A stretch of DNA of 64,000 bases from assembly GCA_964492485.1 (NCBI GenBank), contig CAZBKM010000013.1, positions 19,592 to 83,591 on the forward strand, given 5' to 3'. Shown one piece after another: positions 1-9,994 of this stretch (position 1 is the first letter of the stretch; every line of letters starts with the position of its first letter). Made by a program: the position numbers and the translations under genes. The notes below the pieces were generated by a model. It made no database searches, was not told where the DNA came from, and saw only the letters and a program-made list of their open reading frames with translations. Source of the DNA: UBA5336 sp964492485 (GTDB taxonomy: Bacteria > Pseudomonadota > Alphaproteobacteria > Caulobacterales > Hyphomonadaceae).

Positions 1-355
1 TGGGAAACGGGTTCGGCTTCTGGAACACCATGCCCACGCGCGAGCGCAAGAGGACCGGGTCGATGCGATGGCTGTTCACGTCCTCGCCATCGATGAAGAT
101 CTGTCCCGTGACCCTGGCGGTCTCGATCGTGTCGTTCATCCGGTTGATGCAGCGCAGGAAGGTGGATTTCCCGCAGCCGGACGGGCCGATGAAGGCTGTC
201 ACGGACCGCGACGGGATCGCCATCGAGATGTCGAAGATCGCCTGCTTGTCGCCGTAGAATACGTCGACATTCCGGCAGTCGACCTTGGTCTCGCCATTGG
301 TGCTGGAAAGGCCTGACGGTGTCGGGGCGTTCTGGGTGATCGTGGTGTCGGTCAT
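1..355 (-). CDS. pstB: Phosphate ABC transporter ATP-binding protein PstB (partial, cut by window edge)
   Basis: ATPase that powers high-affinity phosphate import by the PstSCAB complex at the inner membrane. The visible N-terminal 118 residues translate cleanly from ATG at 355. They hold the Walker A motif GPSGCGKST, followed by FLRCINRMND and a Q-loop region VGMVFQKPNPFP, all typical of PstB. The gene starts 2 bp after pstA ends, in the same direction, so the order is pstC-pstA-pstB. The signature motif and Walker B lie outside the window. Identity is very secure; completeness cannot be judged. Confidence 0.95.
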   Translation of the reverse strand, partial: MTDTTITQNAPTPSGLSSTNGETKVDCRNVDVFYGDKQAIFDISMAIPSRSVTAFIGPSGCGKSTFLRCINRMNDTIETARVTGQIFIDGEDVNSHRIDPVLLRSRVGMVFQKPNPFP

Positions 356-357
356 CG

Positions 358-1962
358 CTACCACCTCCGCTCAAATCTGCGCCGCAGAAGCACGGCGACG
401 GCGTTCATAAGGATCATGAAGAGCAGCAGCACGACGATGGCCGCTGCCGTGTTCGGTTCCCAGGCCCGTTCCGCGCCCGTGGACCATTTGAAGATCAGGA
501 CCGGCAAGGCCGTGGCCTCGTCGGTCGGACCGCTCGGCACTTCAGCGACGAAGGCCACCATGCCGATCAGGAGGAGCGGCGCCGTCTCGCCGAGCGCGCG
601 CGCCATGCCGATGATCGAGCCGGTGAGTATGCCCGGCGCGGCAAGGGGCAGGACATGGTGGAACACCGCCTGCGTGTGGCTGGCGCCGACGCCCAACGCG
701 GCTGCGCGGATCGAGGGCGGCACGGAGCGCAACGCGGCGCGCGAGGCGATGATGATCGTCGGCAGGGTGAGCAGGCCCAGGACCAGGCCGCCAACCAGCG
801 GCGCCGAGCGCGGCAGGCCGAACAGGTTCAGGAACACCGCGGCTCCAAGCAGGCCAAAGACGATGGAGGGCACCGCGGCCAGATTGTTGATGTTCACCTC
901 GATCATGTCAGTGATGCGGTTCTTCGGCGCGAACTCTTCCAGATAGAGCGCGGCTGCGATTCCCACCGGGACGGCAAAAAGGGCCGTAATCAGCATGGTG
1001 AAAATGGAGCCGACCAGCGCGGCCACGACGCCGGCGATCTCCGGATAGGTCGAGTCCGCATTGGTCAGCAGGCTCCAGTTCAGCCCCCTCTGGATGCGCC
1101 CCATCTCCTTCAGCGCCAGCGTCCAGGCGATCTGACGGTCCGTCACGTTCCGTTCGGCCTCCGGCAGGTCGATGATACGCGTGTCCAGGGGGCCGTTGAG
1201 CAATTCCTCGACGGTTCCGGTCATCATCGTGCCTTCGATGACGGCATCGGCCACGCGGTCGGGATAGGTTCGCATCACGCTGGTGCCGCGCTGCAGCAGG
1301 ATCGAGCGCGGGGCGTCGGTCTCCGCCGCCATGGCCGACGAGGTGCGCAGGCGCTCCACCAGGTTGGAAAAGGCGTCGCTGGCGCCGGCGAGGCGGATCC
1401 CTCCATCCTCCAGCCGTCTGGCTTCGCGGGCCGGTCCCGTCGTCAGGCGGATCTGGTCGCTGACCTGCCCCTTCAGGAACAGGTCCATGTCGTCGGACAG
1501 AGCCGCCGTATAGGTGACGGTCTCCCCGATCCGGGAGGGGGTCTCCGCCGTCTTGCGGGCCATCGGCAGCACGGCCAGTCGGGTGATCAGGCCGTTGAGC
1601 TGGACGGTGAGGCGGCGGCTCTCCTCAGCCTCCGGAAAGGTGGTGTCGAGATCGTCGCGCACCAGCTTGTAAAAGCCGGACACGTTCTCCGCGATCGACT
1701 GGGTGTCGCCGACCCCTTCGGGCGCGACGATGTCGGGCGCAAGCGTCAGTTCGAACTTCACCTTGTGGTGGGTGAACGCCGAAAGCGCCTGGGAGCCGAT
1801 GGAGAGGAGAAGGATCGCAAGCATGGCGACGGCCAGGCCAATCGCCACCTGGCCATAGGCCTTGAAGCGCCGTTCCGCGCGGTTGCGGCGTTTCAGCCGG
1901 GCCAGCGCCTGGGGATTGGTGAATTGCGACGGGGCGCCGGCTGAGGTCTCGGTGTCAGTCAT
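358..1962 (-). CDS. pstA: Phosphate ABC transporter permease PstA, long alphaproteobacterial form
   Basis: Inner-membrane permease subunit of the phosphate importer. At 534 residues it is much longer than the roughly 300-residue enterobacterial protein. After a first membrane segment (about residues 37-60) comes a roughly 240-residue, mostly hydrophilic region, which I take to be the DUF3333-type extension known in this group. The permease domain follows (about 310-525), with the EAA-loop segment ALGVGASHTQAVFHHVLPLA. The start overlaps the end of pstC by 8 bases, implying translational coupling. Family known; the role of the extension is not. Confidence 0.95.
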   Translation of the reverse strand: MTDTETSAGAPSQFTNPQALARLKRRNRAERRFKAYGQVAIGLAVAMLAILLLSIGSQALSAFTHHKVKFELTLAPDIVAPEGVGDTQSIAENVSGFYKLVRDDLDTTFPEAEESRRLTVQLNGLITRLAVLPMARKTAETPSRIGETVTYTAALSDDMDLFLKGQVSDQIRLTTGPAREARRLEDGGIRLAGASDAFSNLVERLRTSSAMAAETDAPRSILLQRGTSVMRTYPDRVADAVIEGTMMTGTVEELLNGPLDTRIIDLPEAERNVTDRQIAWTLALKEMGRIQRGLNWSLLTNADSTYPEIAGVVAALVGSIFTMLITALFAVPVGIAAALYLEEFAPKNRITDMIEVNINNLAAVPSIVFGLLGAAVFLNLFGLPRSAPLVGGLVLGLLTLPTIIIASRAALRSVPPSIRAAALGVGASHTQAVFHHVLPLAAPGILTGSIIGMARALGETAPLLLIGMVAFVAEVPSGPTDEATALPVLIFKWSTGAERAWEPNTAAAIVVLLLFMILMNAVAVLLRRRFERRW

Positions 1963-3355
1963 ACTTTTCCCGATACTTCTGCACCACGCGGAGCGCGATC
2001 AGGTTGAAGACCAGCGTGACGAGGAACAGCACGAACCCCAGTGCGAAGGCAGACAGGGTTTTCGGACTGTCGAACTCGCTGTCGCCGGTCAGGAGGTCGA
2101 CGATCTGGACCGTGATGGTCGTGATCTCCGCTGTGGGGTCCAGCGTGATGTTCGGGCTGCGGCCTGCGGCCATCACGACGATCATGGTTTCGCCGATGGC
2201 ACGCGAGATCGCGAGAAGCAGGGCCGCGATGATGCCCGGCAGGGCCGATGGCAAGACCACCTGGCGGATCGCCTCGGACTTGGTCGCGCCGATCCCGAAC
2301 GCGGCGTCGCGCAGCGACTGGGGAACGGCATTGATCACGTCATCGGAGAGCGAGGACACGAAGGGGATGATCATCACGCCCATGACGAGGCCGGCGGCCA
2401 GCGCATTGCTGGGCGCTGCGGCCAGAAACCCGTCCGGCACGAAGGGCAGGGCGTTGACGGCCAGGGCCAGCTCCCTGATCAGGGGCGCGACAAGAATGAT
2501 GGCAAAGAAGCCGTAGACCACCGTGGGAATGCCGGCGAGCACCTCCAGGACGGGCTTCGCCACCGACCGGGTTCGGGGGCTGGCGTATTCCGACAGGTAG
2601 ATTGCCGCATAGAGGCCGATCGGTGCGGCGACCGCCATGGCGATCAGGGAGATCAGGAACGTGCCGAAGAAGAGCGGTATGGCGCCGAAATCCGCATTCG
2701 TCTGTGCGTTCCACTCCAGGCCGAACAGGAAACTGAAGACGGGAATGCGCGCGAAGAAGCGCAGGCTCTCGAAGAACAGCGAGACCACGATGCCGATTGT
2801 CGTGGCGATCGCGATGGCGGCGCAGATGAACAGCAGCCACTGAATGCCGGACTCGACCTTCAGCCGGGCCCGGAACTGCGGCGCGAGGCGGCCGCGGGCG
2901 AACAGGAAGCCGGCGGCGGCCGTGCCGAGCGCCGCGACGAGTGCAAGCAGGCGCACAAGGCCGCTGAGTTCGGCATACCGTCTGACGATGGCGGCGAAGA
3001 CCGGGTCGCTGTCATAGGTGGCCGGATCCATCCGGTTGGCTTCGGTCACCCGATCCAGATACTGGGCGAGGGCCACGGGTTCCATGGCGTCGAAACCGTT
3101 GGGCAACTCCGCAGTCAGCAGACTGCGCACCAGGGCCTCGCCGAACAGCGCATAGGCCACGAGCACCACCGCCGCTGGCGCGACGGTCCACATGCCCAGG
3201 AAGTAGCCATGATAGTTGGGCTGGGAGTTCAGACGCGCGTCGCCCGCGAACCCCATGGCCTGGCTGCGGCCCGCAAGGAAGGCGAGGCATCCTGCGGCGG
3301 CGAGCACCGCGAAAACCAGCCAGCCAAGCGGAAGGTGGCCGAACGTCTGCAACAT
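1955..3355 (-). CDS. pstC: Phosphate ABC transporter permease PstC
   Basis: Partner permease of PstA. It is 466 residues long, again larger than the enterobacterial protein. The N-terminal part has two membrane segments before about residue 60 and another near 135-150. A conventional six-helix permease domain fills the second half, with the EAA loop AFGIGATKSEAIRQVVLPSA. It is the first gene of the minus-strand pst operon. A Pho-box-like sequence lies about 50 bp upstream (3405-3422), which suggests PhoB control. No pstS is visible on this side, so the binding protein is encoded elsewhere or beyond the gap-associated join. Confidence 0.94.
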   Translation of the reverse strand: MLQTFGHLPLGWLVFAVLAAAGCLAFLAGRSQAMGFAGDARLNSQPNYHGYFLGMWTVAPAAVVLVAYALFGEALVRSLLTAELPNGFDAMEPVALAQYLDRVTEANRMDPATYDSDPVFAAIVRRYAELSGLVRLLALVAALGTAAAGFLFARGRLAPQFRARLKVESGIQWLLFICAAIAIATTIGIVVSLFFESLRFFARIPVFSFLFGLEWNAQTNADFGAIPLFFGTFLISLIAMAVAAPIGLYAAIYLSEYASPRTRSVAKPVLEVLAGIPTVVYGFFAIILVAPLIRELALAVNALPFVPDGFLAAAPSNALAAGLVMGVMIIPFVSSLSDDVINAVPQSLRDAAFGIGATKSEAIRQVVLPSALPGIIAALLLAISRAIGETMIVVMAAGRSPNITLDPTAEITTITVQIVDLLTGDSEFDSPKTLSAFALGFVLFLVTLVFNLIALRVVQKYREKYD

Positions 3356-3404
3356 GGCGCTGAGAACCCCTTCCTTTCCCGTCCGCCCCGTCTAGGGCCA
3401 CATG

Positions 3405-3422
3405 CTTACACTTCTATGACAG
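3405..3422 (-). promoter_or_regulatory. Pho-box-like PhoB site upstream of pstC
   Basis: On the minus strand the sequence reads CTGTCAT, four bases, then GTGTAAG. This is two 7-mers spaced as in the PhoB consensus (CTGTCAT N4 CTGTCAT-like). The first half-site is perfect and the second matches at four of seven positions. It lies about 50 bp before the pstC start, where activation of pst genes is expected. Only one box is visible. Confidence 0.6.
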
Positions 3423-3474
3423 CCGGACCGTTTGGATAGATCGTGATCGGATGACAAGCCCCGGACACGCAAAA

Positions 3475-3498
3475 GGGCGGCTCCGTTCGGAGCCGCCC
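3475..3498 (-). terminator. Rho-independent terminator of groEL
   Basis: A perfect 10-bp stem, GGGCGGCTCC / GGAGCCGCCC, with a four-base loop. On the minus strand it is followed by TTTT. It lies 47 bp past the groEL stop and points the right way for it. Confidence 0.85.
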
Positions 3499-3545
3499 TC
3501 GTGTCTGGTCCGGCGATCGGGCCGGCCGGCAGGGTCAAACCGGGC

Positions 3546-5375
<1,830 letters not shown>

Positions 5376-5461
5376 ATTCGGATACCTCTCCTGATGTCTG
5401 GATGTTGTCTTGAAACGGACAGGCGCTCACAGCCGTTACCGGCCATGTGCGCGGTCCATTG

Positions 5462-5752
5462 CTAGCCCTGGATGATCCCGAGGATGTCGCTCTCTTTCAT
5501 GATGAGCAGTTCCTCGCCTTCGATCGTCACTTCCGAGCCGGACCACTTGCCGAACAGGATCTTGTCGCCGACCTTGACCTCGAGGGGGATGATCTCGTTG
5601 TCGTCGCCACGGGCGCCGGCGCCCACGGCCAGGACTTCGCCCTGCTGCGGCTTTTCCTTGGCCGTATCCGGGATGATGATCCCGCCAGCCGTTTTTTCGC
5701 TCTCCTCGATACGACGGACGAGCACGCGATCATGAAGCGGACGGAATTTCAT
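5462..5752 (-). CDS. groES: Co-chaperonin GroES
   Basis: Heptameric lid of the GroEL chamber. The 96-residue product has the expected full length and motifs: KFRPLHDRVLVRRIE at the start, the mobile-loop region KTAGGIIIPDTAKEKPQQGEV, and a closing ESDILGI. I chose the ATG at 5752 because it gives the standard GroES N-terminus; the reading frame stays open upstream but is unlike the family. It precedes groEL by 86 bp. A CIRCE operator and a strong promoter lie directly upstream, so HrcA-type heat-shock repression is likely. Confidence 0.97.
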   Translation of the reverse strand: MKFRPLHDRVLVRRIEESEKTAGGIIIPDTAKEKPQQGEVLAVGAGARGDDNEIIPLEVKVGDKILFGKWSGSEVTIEGEELLIMKESDILGIIQG

Positions 5753-5818
5753 GAGGCCCTCTTCTTCCTTGATGCTGTTGAACCAGAAAATCTGCGCCAG
5801 CCCCGGAGTGCGCGAGTT

Positions 5819-5845
5819 TTGGCACTCGCCCACCCCGACTGCTAG
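5819..5845 (-). promoter_or_regulatory. CIRCE operator (HrcA binding site)
   Basis: The plus strand reads TTGGCACTC, nine bases, GACTGCTAG. This matches the CIRCE consensus TTAGCACTC-N9-GAGTGCTAA at 8 of 9 and 7 of 9 arm positions with exact spacing. It sits just downstream of the predicted -10 and about 67 bp before groES, the usual HrcA operator position. Confidence 0.9.
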
Positions 5846-5855
5846 CGACGGGGTG

Positions 5856-5884
5856 GACATAGGCATCGTGGAAGAGGGCGTCAA
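5856..5884 (-). promoter_or_regulatory. groES-groEL promoter
   Basis: Minus-strand TTGACG, 17-base spacer, TATGTC. The CIRCE inverted repeat starts about 11 bases downstream of the -10, so repressor binding would cover the start site. Confidence 0.7.
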
Positions 5885-6039
5885 CGCCGGTCCCGCAGAA
5901 AAAGGTCTCCGGGCCGGATCACTGCGATCGCCGGCGCGCCGCAGCGCGGTGCGTGCTATGATGGCCTTGTCTGCCCGGCTGGTCTTGCCGGCTCCCATTG
6001 GGCAGAGTGAGGCGCGGTGGACAAGGGGGAGCGTGGGGA

Positions 6040-6723
6040 ATGATCTGGTGGATCCTGCCGGCACTTGCCGGCGTCGTCGGCCTGATGCTGACATTTGCCG
6101 GCCTGTCGAAACTGTTCGACCTGAAACCTGCATCGGGCGCGACGCGCGTTTTCTTCGGCGTGGGGTTCCTCGGTCTGGCAGGCGTGGTCGCCTTCGCCGG
6201 GCTGAATCTCCAGACTTACAAGCGGCTGTCGCTGGAACGCGACGTCGTGACCATCAGCTTCGAGGCCACCCCGGCCCCCGACACCTACACCGCGACGCTG
6301 CTCTATCCGGGGGGGCAGCCGTCGGAAACCTACATTCTCAGGGGTAACGAGTGGAACCTCAACGCCCGTGTGATCAAGTTCAAGCCGCTCTCGAACATGC
6401 TGGGCTATGACAGCGTCTACAAGCTGGACCGCCTCTACGGGCGCTATGAGGACGTCGCGCGGGCCGGCGAGACGATGGGCGTTCCGCTGTCGGAGAATCC
6501 CGGGCTGGACGTCCGGGCGCTTGCTGAGGCGTATGGCGGACGCTTCGGCATACAGGACGCGTCCTACGGATCGGCCGTCTACAATCCGATGGCCGACGGA
6601 CTGGCCTATCGCGTAAGGATGACGCAAAGCGGGCTGATCGCCCGCTCGGCCAATGCGGCGACCCGCGCGCGGGTCGGCGATCCGCCGGCGCCGGACGAAA
6701 CGCGATCGGACACGGAGAACTGA
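6040..6723 (+). CDS. Membrane-anchored protein of unknown function
   Basis: A 227-residue protein that I do not recognise with confidence. Two hydrophobic helices lie at the N-terminus (about residues 1-20 and 35-55), followed by a soluble domain that probably faces the periplasm. I chose the ATG at 6040, not the upstream start of the open frame, because it follows GGGGGAGCGTGGGG and begins directly with the membrane segment WWILPALAG. It ends two bases before the methyltransferase start, so the two are likely cotranscribed. No enzymatic motif is seen. Confidence 0.75.
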   Translation: MIWWILPALAGVVGLMLTFAGLSKLFDLKPASGATRVFFGVGFLGLAGVVAFAGLNLQTYKRLSLERDVVTISFEATPAPDTYTATLLYPGGQPSETYILRGNEWNLNARVIKFKPLSNMLGYDSVYKLDRLYGRYEDVARAGETMGVPLSENPGLDVRALAEAYGGRFGIQDASYGSAVYNPMADGLAYRVRMTQSGLIARSANAATRARVGDPPAPDETRSDTEN

Positions 6724-6724
6724 A

Positions 6725-7366
6725 ATGGGACTTTGGGATCGCTATGTCGTGCCGCCCCTCGTTTCCGCTGCGTGCTCGACCAGGCCGATCATGAAGCAGC
6801 GCGAGAAGGTGGTGCCGGCGGCCGAGGGCGTGGTTCTGGAGCTCGGCTGCGGATCCGGCACGAATTTCGCCTATTACGATCCGCAGAAGGTCACCCGCCT
6901 GGTCGCGCTCGAGCCATCTCCCGGAATGGCCGCCAGGGCGCGCAAGACCCTGTCGACCGGTCCTCTTGCGTCCGGCCTGCTGCCTGCGCGCACCGAGGTG
7001 GTCGAGGCCGGGGCCGAGTCCATCCCGCTTGAGGATGCCAGCGTCGACACGGCCATCATCACCTTCGTCCTCTGCACCATCCCGGACTGGCAATCCGCCC
7101 TGGCTGAGACCCGGCGTGTCTTGAAGCCCGGCGGCCGGATCCTGTTCTCCGAGCATGGCCTGGCACCGGATCCGGGGGTCTCCCGTTGGCAACGCCGGAT
7201 CGAGCCGGTCTGGAAGCGCCTGGCGGGTGGCTGTCACCTGACCCGAGACACCGGCGCGATGTTCCGCGAAGCCGGCTATGCGCTCGATGGGGTGGAGACC
7301 ATGTACCTGCCCAACTCCCCGCGCATCGCCGGATTCGTGAGCTGGGGTGCCGCGCGCCCGACTTAG
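6725..7366 (+). CDS. Class I SAM-dependent methyltransferase
   Basis: 213-residue Rossmann-fold methyltransferase. Motif I is LELGCGSGTNF near residue 40. The acidic residue ending strand 2 is in ALEPSPGM, and later strands read IITFVLCTIPD and LKPGGRILFSEHG. The overall pattern resembles the METTL7/UbiE-like family of small methyltransferases; the substrate cannot be inferred. The start at 6725 falls one base after the stop of the upstream membrane-protein gene, which indicates an operon. Confidence 0.85.
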   Translation: MGLWDRYVVPPLVSAACSTRPIMKQREKVVPAAEGVVLELGCGSGTNFAYYDPQKVTRLVALEPSPGMAARARKTLSTGPLASGLLPARTEVVEAGAESIPLEDASVDTAIITFVLCTIPDWQSALAETRRVLKPGGRILFSEHGLAPDPGVSRWQRRIEPVWKRLAGGCHLTRDTGAMFREAGYALDGVETMYLPNSPRIAGFVSWGAARPT

Positions 7367-7437
7367 CTTCGAAAGCTGGACGCCGGCGGCGTCAGGGCCT
7401 ATCTGCGGCGCGGTACGGGACCGCAAGGAGTGCGCCG

Positions 7438-7878
7438 ATGGCCTACTGGCTGTTCAAGTCAGAACCTTTCAAATGGGGCTGGGATCAGCAGAAGGCGCGG
7501 GGCGATGCCGGCGAGGAATGGGATGGGGTCCGGAACTACCAGGCGCGCAACTTCATGCGCGACATGAAGGTGGGCGATCTCGGCTTCTTCTATCATTCCA
7601 ATGAAGGCAAGGAGGTGGTCGGCGTGGTCGAAGTGATCGCCGAAGCCCACCCTGACAGCACGGCCGACAATCCGGCCTGGGAGTGCGTCGACATCAAGGC
7701 CGTCTGCGACATGCCGCACCCGGTGACCTTGAAGGATGTTAAAGCCAATCCTGCCCTCTCGGACATGGCGCTGGTGACGTCGATGCGCCTGTCCGTCCAG
7801 CCGGTAAAGCCGGAGGAATGGCGGGAAGTCTGCCGCATGGGCGGGCTCGACCCCGATACGCTGACCCCCCTGGATTGA
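7438..7878 (+). CDS. EVE-domain protein (thymocyte nuclear protein 1 type)
   Basis: 146-residue single-domain protein. It opens with AYWLFKSEPFKW, followed by WDGVRNYQARNFMRDMKVGD, the diagnostic EVE (PUA-like) pattern of a modified-base-binding fold. Length is normal for bacterial stand-alone EVE proteins. The ATG at 7438 was preferred over upstream in-frame codons because it begins exactly at the domain and follows GCAAGGAG. Known relatives bind modified cytosines or act as nucleic-acid readers; this one's ligand is unknown. Confidence 0.9.
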   Translation: MAYWLFKSEPFKWGWDQQKARGDAGEEWDGVRNYQARNFMRDMKVGDLGFFYHSNEGKEVVGVVEVIAEAHPDSTADNPAWECVDIKAVCDMPHPVTLKDVKANPALSDMALVTSMRLSVQPVKPEEWREVCRMGGLDPDTLTPLD

Positions 7879-7879
7879 G

Positions 7880-7918
7880 GCATTTTCACCGGGTCTGATT
7901 GACTTGAAGATGTGCTAG
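7880..7918. repeat. Partial palindromic repeat (module 1 left arm joined to module 2 right arm)
   Basis: Begins GCATTTTC, the left arm of module 1, and ends TTGAAGATGTGCTAG, the right arm of module 2. It looks like a deletion derivative of the composite element seen intact at 17216-17360. It starts right after the EVE-protein stop. Confidence 0.6.
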
Positions 7919-7985
7919 GCGGCGGCACCCCGGTTCCGCCCCCTGATCCATACAAGCGGCGGGGCCCAGGCCTATCTTCAGAGAC

Positions 7986-8942
7986 ATGCCACTCCCGCTT
8001 ATCCACCACGCGGACTATGACGCCGCGAGTGTCCCGGACGGGCACCGGTTCCCCATGCGCAAGTATTCCCGGGTGGCCGAGCGACTTCGGTCCCGCGGGG
8101 CGGTCTTCACCGTGCCACGTCATGCGCCCGAGGCATGGCTTATGGCGGTCCACGATCCGGCCTATGTCGCGGCGATCCTGAACCAGACACTTGATCGGGC
8201 GGCGGCCCGGCGCATCGGCTTCGAGATCACGGCGCCTCTGGCGCGGCGCGCGGCGGCGTCTGCCGCGGGGACCACCCTTGCCGCGAGACTTGCCCTCGAT
8301 ACGGGTGCGGCGGCGAACCTGGCCGGGGGCAGTCACCATGCCGGGCCTGGCGGAGGGGCAGGTTTTTGCGTCTTCAACGATGTCGCGGTGGCCGCCCGTC
8401 AGATCCTTGACGACCGTCTTGTCAGGCGGATTGCGGTGATCGATTGCGATGTGCACCATGGAGACGGGACCGCCCTGATCTTCGCCGGCACCGATGCGGT
8501 CTTCACCTTCTCTCTCCATTGCGAGGACAACTGGCCCCGTACGAAGCCGCCCTCCGATCTGGACGTGGGTCTGCCGAAAGGGACCGGGGATGCCGCCTAT
8601 CTGGAGGCGCTGTCACAGGCGCTGCCGATCATATTCGACCGGGCGCGCCCCGATCTGGTGTTCTACAATGCCGGGGTAGATCCTCATCATGACGACCGGC
8701 TCGGACACCTGGCGCTTACCGATACCGGCCTTGCGTCGCGCGACAGACTGGTGGCGGAAGCGTGCCGGGTTCGCGGTGTTCCGATCTGTGGCGTTCTGGG
8801 CGGTGGCTATGGTCATGACCCCGACGCAGTGGCGGATCGACACCTGTTCATGATCGAGGCGCTGGCCGATCTGGCCGGGGGACTTGCCGGCCAGCAAGCC
8901 GAGAACAGTGTGGGTCGCGGCGAAAAAAGGCCGCTCCGGTAA
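7986..8942 (+). CDS. Histone deacetylase-family amidohydrolase
   Basis: 318-residue member of the arginase/deacetylase fold that removes acyl groups from amines such as acetyl-lysine or acetylpolyamines. Key motifs are present: GHRFPMRKY near the start, SHHAGPGGGAGFCVFND with the tandem active-site histidines, DCDVHHGDGT with metal ligands, and YNAGVDPHHDD with the third ligand region. The GHRFPMRKY start recalls the HDAC11-like bacterial branch. Its stop codon lies in the loop of the terminator serving the convergent ompW-like gene. Confidence 0.9.
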   Translation: MPLPLIHHADYDAASVPDGHRFPMRKYSRVAERLRSRGAVFTVPRHAPEAWLMAVHDPAYVAAILNQTLDRAAARRIGFEITAPLARRAAASAAGTTLAARLALDTGAAANLAGGSHHAGPGGGAGFCVFNDVAVAARQILDDRLVRRIAVIDCDVHHGDGTALIFAGTDAVFTFSLHCEDNWPRTKPPSDLDVGLPKGTGDAAYLEALSQALPIIFDRARPDLVFYNAGVDPHHDDRLGHLALTDTGLASRDRLVAEACRVRGVPICGVLGGGYGHDPDAVADRHLFMIEALADLAGGLAGQQAENSVGRGEKRPLR

Positions 8943-8952
8943 GGGAGCGGCC
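8929..8952 (-). terminator. Terminator of the OmpW gene, overlapping the end of the deacetylase gene
   Basis: Nine-base stem GGCCGCTCC / GGAGCGGCC with a six-base loop, followed by TTTTTT on the minus strand. The loop contains the TAA stop of the plus-strand deacetylase gene. Confidence 0.75.
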
Positions 8953-8998
8953 AGGGTCGCGCGCCGGCCTGCCGCCGCCGCGTTCGGGGAGCGTGTCT

Positions 8999-9096
8999 AA
9001 AGCGCCAGTCTTTCGTTTCACTCCAGGCCGTCGCTTTACATCATTGTTTTTGCGCAAGTATCCGTTCGCAACCGAGTACGTTTGCTCCGAACTTGC
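8999..9096. repeat. Interspersed repeat, module C
   Basis: About 98 bp beginning AAAGCGCC and ending GCTCCGAACTTGC. It closely matches 59777-59873 and, less well, 22728-22824, 29907-29980 and 37932-38014. It contains two short inverted repeats. The adjoining CTAG provides the TAG stop of the OmpW gene. Confidence 0.8.
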
Positions 9097-9097
9097 T

Positions 9098-9796
9098 CTA
9101 GAAGCGATAGCCCGCTCCAAGTCCGACGATCAGCGGATTGATATCGACTTCGGCATCGACGATCACGCGTTCCGCCCCCAGGGCCGGACCGAGAGCGCTG
9201 GTCAGGTCGACCGTGACGTCCGGATTGATCCAGACCTTCTTCACATCGAGGTTCAGGAGCCAGCCGCCCGGCTCGCCATCGAGGTCGTAGTCCAGGCCGG
9301 CCTGCAGGGCGGGGCCGAAGCTCGTATCATAATCGATGTCGTCGGCAACGGGGCCTGCATTCTCATCGAAGAACAGGGTCGCGTTCACGCCGGCGCCCAC
9401 ATAGGGGGTCAGTCTGCCACCCGTCTTGAAGTGATACTGCAGTGTCAGGGTGGGCGGCAGCAGCGTCACGTCGCCCAGATCGACGGTCGCATCGGTCAGA
9501 ACGTCGCCCACCGTCAGGTCGACCGCGCTTACATCGTGCGGTGTGACGCCGAGGATCAGTTCCGCCGCGATCCGGTCGGTGAAGAAGTAGGTGATGTCGA
9601 GTTCGGGGACATACTGGTCCTCGATGTCCACATCGCCGGGCAGACGGGCGCCGCCGGTCGTCAGCTCGGCGCTCTCATCCGGCAGCACGCCGATCACGCG
9701 GGCACGGATCTGCCATGGCGAGTCCTGGGCCATGGCGGGACCGGCCAGCGCCGTGCCCGCCACAGCCGCGAGCAGGAGGGTCTTGAGGCAATTCAT
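9098..9796 (-). CDS. OmpW-family outer membrane protein
   Basis: 232 residues with a clear signal peptide (LLLAAVAGTALAGPAMAQD, cleavage after AMAQ). The mature part starts SPWQIRARVIGVLPDES, alternates polar and hydrophobic residues, and ends in GLGAGYRF with the C-terminal phenylalanine of outer-membrane barrels. YVPELDITYFFTD and LPPTLTLQYHF are typical OmpW segments. OmpW proteins form eight-stranded barrels that pass small hydrophobic compounds. The stop codon TAG is the boundary of a module C repeat and the terminator lies beyond it. Confidence 0.92.
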   Translation of the reverse strand: MNCLKTLLLAAVAGTALAGPAMAQDSPWQIRARVIGVLPDESAELTTGGARLPGDVDIEDQYVPELDITYFFTDRIAAELILGVTPHDVSAVDLTVGDVLTDATVDLGDVTLLPPTLTLQYHFKTGGRLTPYVGAGVNATLFFDENAGPVADDIDYDTSFGPALQAGLDYDLDGEPGGWLLNLDVKKVWINPDVTVDLTSALGPALGAERVIVDAEVDINPLIVGLGAGYRF

Positions 9797-9994
9797 GGTG
9801 TCTTCCCCTTCGGTTCAGGATGACACATGCGTCACATTCTTTCGGGGTCCGGTGAATTGGCCTTGGTGCCGCGCGGCGCCGAACCGCACGCGCAAAGTGT
9901 CTCCGCTTGATCTGGCGCAAGGCGGACGGGTGCGCGCCGAGGCAGCCACCCCCGGTTCCGCCCCCCGGGTCTGGTTCCATGGCCCGCGGGATGC

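Noticed and set aside
655..1944. Long plus-strand frame opposite pstA (429 codons), and similar frames opposite pstC, groEL and the ABC/BVMO region (852 codons at 39148-41706)
   Set aside because: They mirror real genes on the other strand in GC-rich DNA, have low-complexity translations and no domain signature.
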